The notes beneath the pieces are model-generated. The model was given only the letters and a program-made list of their open reading frames with translations. It searched no databases and was not told the origin of the DNA. The translations under genes were made by a program, and so were the position numbers. DNA of 64,000 nt from Imbricaverruca yamaguchii (Eukaryota > Arthropoda > Thecostraca > Neoverrucidae), in assembly GCA_034440575.1 (NCBI GenBank), contig JAOTOL010001616.1:124001-188000 (forward strand), given 5' to 3'. Shown here piece by piece: positions 59,341-64,000 of the stretch. How positions within the stretch are numbered: position 1 is the first letter of the stretch; each line of letters starts with the position of its first letter.

Positions 59341-62300
59341 TAGAATCCTCCTTCCCCCGCTTTGCTTGGGATAGATAATTTTCCCGTACTGCGAGAGTTA
59401 ATACAGAAGGCATGTAAACGAAGCAGAACTTAGATAAGTAACATCGTCACCTACCGGGTCGCTAAGTGTCCTGGAACCTGCAGTAAAGAGTGAGTGGGAG
59501 GTAGGTCATGCGGAGCAGTTTTGGTCACACATCATACCTGCACAATTTTAATCTTGAAATGCGACTTTTGAAATGGATGCGCATGCCATATAACAGTCTA
59601 AATATGTCAAAGCCGTGAAGAACATCCCAGGTTTACTTTCCGTCGGTTTCGACTCCCCTCTTAGCTTAGCGACTCCACAACATCCCCGTGGAGGAGCGCA
59701 CACTTCTGCGCTCTGTCGCGCAAATGGCACAAGCCCGGACCGCTCTGTCGCGCAGATTGCACAAGGCCCGGACCGCTTCTTCCCGATCACCAGAGTTGGC
59801 AAAGCCCTGGCCAGCCTGTTTTGATTCATCGACCGTGGATGGAGGCAATCTCCTGCTCTCTGCCACAGTCACGGACCAGGACCAATAGCCGAGTGAGGGG
59901 GGGGGGGCTCGTGATCTGCGCGGACCCTGGCCGGCCAGCGAGGCCAAGCGTCGGTGGAACGTCCTGCCGAGCCCGGCCCTTGTTCATGTGTCGGTGTGCA
60001 CAGTCGCACCGCCCTGCTGACACCGGTAGTTCCCTGCGTCCACACGGTTCCCGATCCGTGACCACATCACCCGCTGCAGCGATTCCAGACACGCACACGG
60101 TCGTGGATCGGCGTGCTGCTTCCAAGCCCGCGAATGCCGATCATTGCCTCGTCAACTGCGGCCCAGCACACTGCAGTCCACGTGCGACGCTGTGTCACGC
60201 GGAGTGCAGCACATCGGTCATTCTGTTTATTTGGGCAGTGGTGCTGCGCGAACCGCCTTCCATCACTCCATACGATCCCCTCCAAGCCATCTGGTCGCTG
60301 GAGGAGCCAGTGATGGAACGCAGCCCGACCGGCTGCCTGAGTCTTGCTCAGTCGTACCGTCCTGTGCGACTTGTATGGACACCAGTTGAGCTTCTTCCTG
60401 AAGACACCTCAGGCCGGTGAAACAAATACCAAGCTGTCTGCTAACATGGGAGAGAGACACTGACATCTTCTTCTTTCGATATCTCTGGACGAAGTCCCTG
60501 ACCCAGTTCTCATGGCCGTCCGAGGGAAGATGGCCGCCAAGCTAGCCCCCCGGCCGCGCCTGCCACCGACTCGCAATTAATTAGTTGGCGAGCCATTTAG
60601 AATCGCTATGAAATGCCACCTCTGTCGAAAATGCCTTCACGGATACCTCCGCTGTTAAGCCTAGACTAAGCCGATATTTCGACTGTACAGCTAGTATGTT
60701 TTTTCATGACACGAATTTCATGAATAATGCACGCGTCTGGTTCCCTGGAATAAGGTGGGTTTTGCCGTTGGATATGGTGTGGGCAAGCTGCTATCTTTAG
60801 TTCTCAGAGCAGGCTGAATCAAGGACTCCAACTATAAAAATGTTCGATAATTTTTAACAAGGTGCATAAGTTTGCACGTGCTCCTGTTCGGGTACAAACA
60901 GCTCTACATTTTATTTTATTGGTCTGCCATTGGCCTTGATTGACCTGACCTAAGCCATTGTTTTCCTTCGATGTACAACTTCCTTACTTTTGTAATCTTC
61001 CCGTAATTTCTTCTCTCGATTGGTTGAATACATATCGTGATATAAAGAGGAGGTATTCAACAGAGTACTGAAACGCTTACTAAGATACGCCCGAATTCAA
61101 TTTAATATTTTCTCTTTGTCCCTGCCTGACCTATTGTACTGTGGCAGAATGGGCAGTAAGATAGAAGTTGGGCGGAATGAGTCCTAATAATAAGCTGAAT
61201 ATTTTAAATTGAAAAGTTGGATTTGACCTAAAACGCAAAGTTGGCACTTGACGTATAGAAGCAAGATATTGCTTAGCATGCATTGTCCCGTAAACCAAAC
61301 CACCAGTAAAGATGTACTGGTTGATCTCATTTGGGACAGAGTGATTAGGCATCGCGTACCAACTTGCAAGATTATTCCAACGATAGGAATCCAAAGCTGT
61401 CTGGACGTAAGTTAATCAGGATCCTAGGGTCCCCATCAACCAACCTGTGTTTACCATATCGTCAACAAGAACTGTAAATCCAGGCGTGCTGAATGAACAA
61501 TGCTATGAAATAACTGAAACGTGTCTGCGAGTGTCAAATTCACTTCCTTCTCTCTGTGGGGAAGGGGACATAAAGAGTAGGGCGACGAACGCAGTTATTC
61601 GAGTGATCCCAAGTCGGCATTCAGTTCTTGGTCGTTGCTATGTCAAGTTAATTACACCACTCAATATTTCAGTTCATGAATGATTTGGCATCCAGCCAAA
61701 CACATGAACAGGACAGTAGTGGTTTTCAGAGGCGGGCATTCGGACCGAGCGAATCGTAGCTTCAGACGTCCGGTCTATGAAAAAAGCTCGTCTGACATCA
61801 GGTCAACTTCAAACACGCTCGAATTGTGCATGGGAACCTGCTGAGGCGCAGGGATATATGGCCGCACCGGGTGGTCAGAAGGTGGTGGGGTACAGCGCAA
61901 GTGGCCCTCAATTCGTGTCTTCTGTAAAATTGTGCCAGCATTGTTACGCCAGACCGGTGGACAGCTGTATGCATTGCGGCCTGATGTTGAGATGTAGTAG
62001 TGCCAATTGCCTGAATGTCCAGTTTCCAAATAGAATAAATATAAGCGCGGGATTTTGTCCGGATTACTCAACCATTAGCATATGGTGGATGCAATGGCAA
62101 CTTAGAGACATGTGGACTGGAGAGACTGGAGTCTGAATAACTGTCTCGCGTCAGTGTTTCTGTGTTGACAGTGTATTCCGTGCTCTAGTGTTTAGTGTCC
62201 TGACCTCGCCACCCTTTTGGCCGAACTGTATCGGCCAACATTGAGCCCGCCACAGGGAGGTAATCTCCGAATATATTGGTGGCGCTCAATGTTACGCTTA

Positions 62301-62674
62301 GAAGCGTTGGGTTAAACATAAAAGAAACGTAGAGGCTGTGTTTTGCTCCCCCACACCTTGTGCACTCATTTCTCCGTGGTAGAGTTGCTGCTGGTTTCCG
62401 CACACAGTCCCACAGTTCGTGGCTTAGTTCCCGCTGGTCCCTGCCGGCGGCCACCCAGCCCCACAACACCTGTCGTTCTCAGCCCATCACCCATGCTACG
62501 CCCGCAGTAACAGAGCTAAACTAAACATCCAATCTCGGCCAAAAGGGAAGCCAAATGCATATGAGTGTATGATAAGCTGTTTCAAGATTGTGCCCCCCAC
62601 ATCCGCTGTGTTCACAGAGTGTCGTTGTCTGTTGGCTCCGGCTGCCTCTGTCACCAAGCGTCGTTCTGTTCCAG
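59341..62674. other. distal intron stretch, no recognised gene
   Basis: 59640-60470 is GC-rich, with a direct repeat of CTCTGTCGCGCA at about 59710 and 59742. A + strand frame at 61777-62136 contains a Cys/His cluster (CQHCYARPVDSCMHCG) but has no assigned family. The polypyrimidine/acceptor of the next transporter exon (CGTTCTGTTCCAG) closes the interval. Confidence 0.45.
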
Positions 62675-62781
62675 GAAGGACGAGAGGAAGTTCATGTCGT
62701 GCTTCATTTACTCGGAGCCGCTCACGGAAAAGGAAATATACCATTATCATCCTAATTATCGCAGTAGCAACGGCCAGCATG
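62675..62781 (+). CDS. SLC22-type transporter, second exon
   Basis: A 107-base exon between acceptor TTCTGTTCCAG and donor GTACGT. Its first base completes the Lys codon split by the previous intron. The peptide continues KDERKFMSCFIYSEPLTEK and ends NYRSSNGQH plus one base. This gives I-P-Y-K-K-D-E-R-K-F-M-S-C-F-I-Y across the junction, the expected loop pattern in SLC22 proteins (I-P-Y, a short polar turn, then Cys and an aromatic). The exact phase match across a 17.8-kb intron, together with the loop pattern, is the main evidence. Confidence 0.78.
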
Positions 62782-63888
62782 GTACGTCACCTTTACATTG
62801 GGTGCCACATTCGATGGATGCGTGCCCTGACATGTCTTGTATAGTCGCGGGGCGGCCAGATTTGTGTGGATATTACTGAGAATATGTCGGCTGTATTCGA
62901 TCGCCGTTGCGTTTTGCGCCTCATTGAAGTGAAAAACATTGTGCTCGCTACTTCGCAACAGACGTGCAGCTACGTACGAGCTGTTAACCTTCGCCGTCTT
63001 TCCGGTCAAATCTTCACACCCCGTTTCGGGGGTGGGGGTGGGGGGTGGGGTTGAAGACCCCTCTAAAACCCAAACTAAGCATCGCACGAAAACGAAAGAG
63101 GTGTCATCGGAAAGTGCTCGACGAGTAGGGTCTCGATCTACCCTCCAAAACAATTTTCCCTCAAAAGTGACGTCACCAAGGGGCTAGATTTTCACGGCCT
63201 TTAACGACTTACATTATGTTTTTTTAGACTCCGGGGAGTTCATTTTGTGGATATATGAAGAAACAAAATGTATTTGGAATGAGAAAAGGACAGCGAAATC
63301 GACCAGGGATATAACTTTTTGCCCCCCAAAATAAAATTTTCATTTTTTTTTTTTTTCAAGATTTTAAGTTTTCAAGTTTTCTTTAATTTTCCTTTTCCAA
63401 TGGGTAGAGCAGATCGATCAAATAAATCGATAAAAGGTTTACTTTTACAAGTCGCCCGCTTCCTTTAATAGTCCCCTGGATAAATAGCAGCTACCATGCG
63501 TTTTTATCCAGAGGACACATGGCGTCCTGGCGTCACCCGCGGAGACTCCACGGATGGTGACCGATCAGTGCCGCCGATTAGCGATGTGAGTCTGACAAGA
63601 GGGCGCGACTTGATGACTTTGACCGTTGAGTAACAGCCACATTAACTGGGCTGTCTCCGGTCTATCAGAACTGTGAACAGACGCCATCGTCTTCCACTTC
63701 TCTACAGGTGCTGAAAACCTGTCTTGATATCTTGGAAAATGGCGACCCGACAGGGCCATCGTCCGTGAGGTTCCTACACGCCTATAGTTTGCTCTCGAAG
63801 ATTAAACCGCTGCGTTATCTTGCGTTTTATCTTATGTGTTCCCTGTTTCTTCTGTTTGTGACGAACAGCAATTTCCACCACTTGACAG
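62782..63888 (+). other. second intron of the SLC22-type gene
   Basis: 1107 bases from GTACGT to a pyrimidine-rich tract (CCCTGTTTCTTCTGTTTGTG) and acceptor CACTTGACAG. It contains the dispersed repeat at 63010-63365. Confidence 0.65.
63010..63365 (+). repeat. dispersed repeat, copy 2 (see 11437-11770)
   Basis: Begins TCTTCACACCCCGTTTCGGG, then a G-rich run, CGCACGAAAACGAAAGAGG, TGTCATCGGAAAGTGC, TCGACGAGTAGGG, TTTAACGACTTACAT, AATCGACCAGGG and a T-rich tail. It aligns along its full length with 11437-11770. On the minus strand both copies encode PTRRALSDDTSFVFVR followed by LVW and LEG. Confidence 0.85.
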
Positions 63889-64000
63889 ATGTCGTAAAGC
63901 GAGAAATTACCACGTCGGACAAGAACTTGGCGATCGATGGTGACGACAGCACCAACCCGACCTACAGCGCCAATAAGAACCGCCGGAAAAAGCTGCGATG
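63889..64000 (+). CDS. SLC22-type transporter, third exon (runs off the window)
   Basis: The exon starts ATGTCGTAAAG after acceptor CACTTGACAG. With the carried-over G it reads D-V-V-K-R-E-I-T-T-S-D-K and stays open to the window edge, ending K-N-R-R-K-K-L-R. This is hydrophilic, as expected for the rest of the extracellular loop before the next conserved Cys and W-x-Y-D motif, which would lie just past the edge. An acceptor 20 bases upstream (ACGAACAG) gives an immediate in-frame stop, which supports the choice made. Confidence 0.65.

Noticed and set aside
63861..63888. Acceptor ACGAACAG at about 63868 for the third transporter exon
   Set aside because: With the phase carried from exon B it reaches an in-frame TGA after four codons, while the acceptor at 63888 keeps the frame open.

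Overview
The window looks like nuclear DNA of an animal, most likely an invertebrate. Its only convincing host gene is a split solute carrier with GT-AG introns. The rest is a mix of LTR and non-LTR retrotransposons, a decayed piggyBac transposon, tRNA-derived SINE heads, (TA)n microsatellites and many long minisatellites. Nothing indicates a bacterial, organellar or viral genome: there are no operons, no ribosome-binding-site pattern, no rRNA and no dense coding. An arthropod is plausible from the kinds of repeats, but the sequence does not fix the species.

Layout. 1-4345: gene-free, with one (TA)n/(TG)n tract. 4346-10957: a 40-bp minisatellite split by a young, nearly intact Ty3/gypsy element (5195-10444, 208-bp LTRs differing at one position). 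11-16 kb: one copy of a dispersed repeat, a SINE head, a hairpin element with a (TA)n loop, and a 44-bp array. 17.5-26 kb: arrays of 31, 21+21, 47, 33 and 40/44 bp. 28-31.7 kb: two 5'-truncated copies of one RNase H-bearing LINE. 32.1-33.4 kb: minus-strand piggyBac relic. 34.4-36.8 kb: a 2.4-kb array of a 19-bp unit with higher-order structure. 38.1-41.4 kb: two inverted 120-bp arms, each next to (TA)n. 42.7-43.2 kb: 28-bp array.

From 44.66 kb to the right edge lies an SLC22-type (organic cation/anion transporter-like) gene on the + strand. Exon A is 44658-44860, exon B 62675-62781 and exon C 63889 to beyond 64000. Reading phase is kept across both junctions, and the joined protein has the expected order of first membrane helix followed by a large Cys-containing extracellular loop. 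The 17.8-kb intron holds a CR1-like LINE with four in-frame stops, a 20-bp array and an inverted pair of 16-bp arrays. The 1.1-kb second intron holds the second copy of the dispersed repeat first seen at 11.4 kb.

The many long open frames inside the minisatellites are stop-free because of their unit composition and period. I do not treat them as genes. The most unusual points are the in-frame triplication of the splice acceptor/start region of the transporter exon, the fold-back TACGTA array, the higher-order structure of the 19-bp array, and the insertion of a young gypsy element into a minisatellite.
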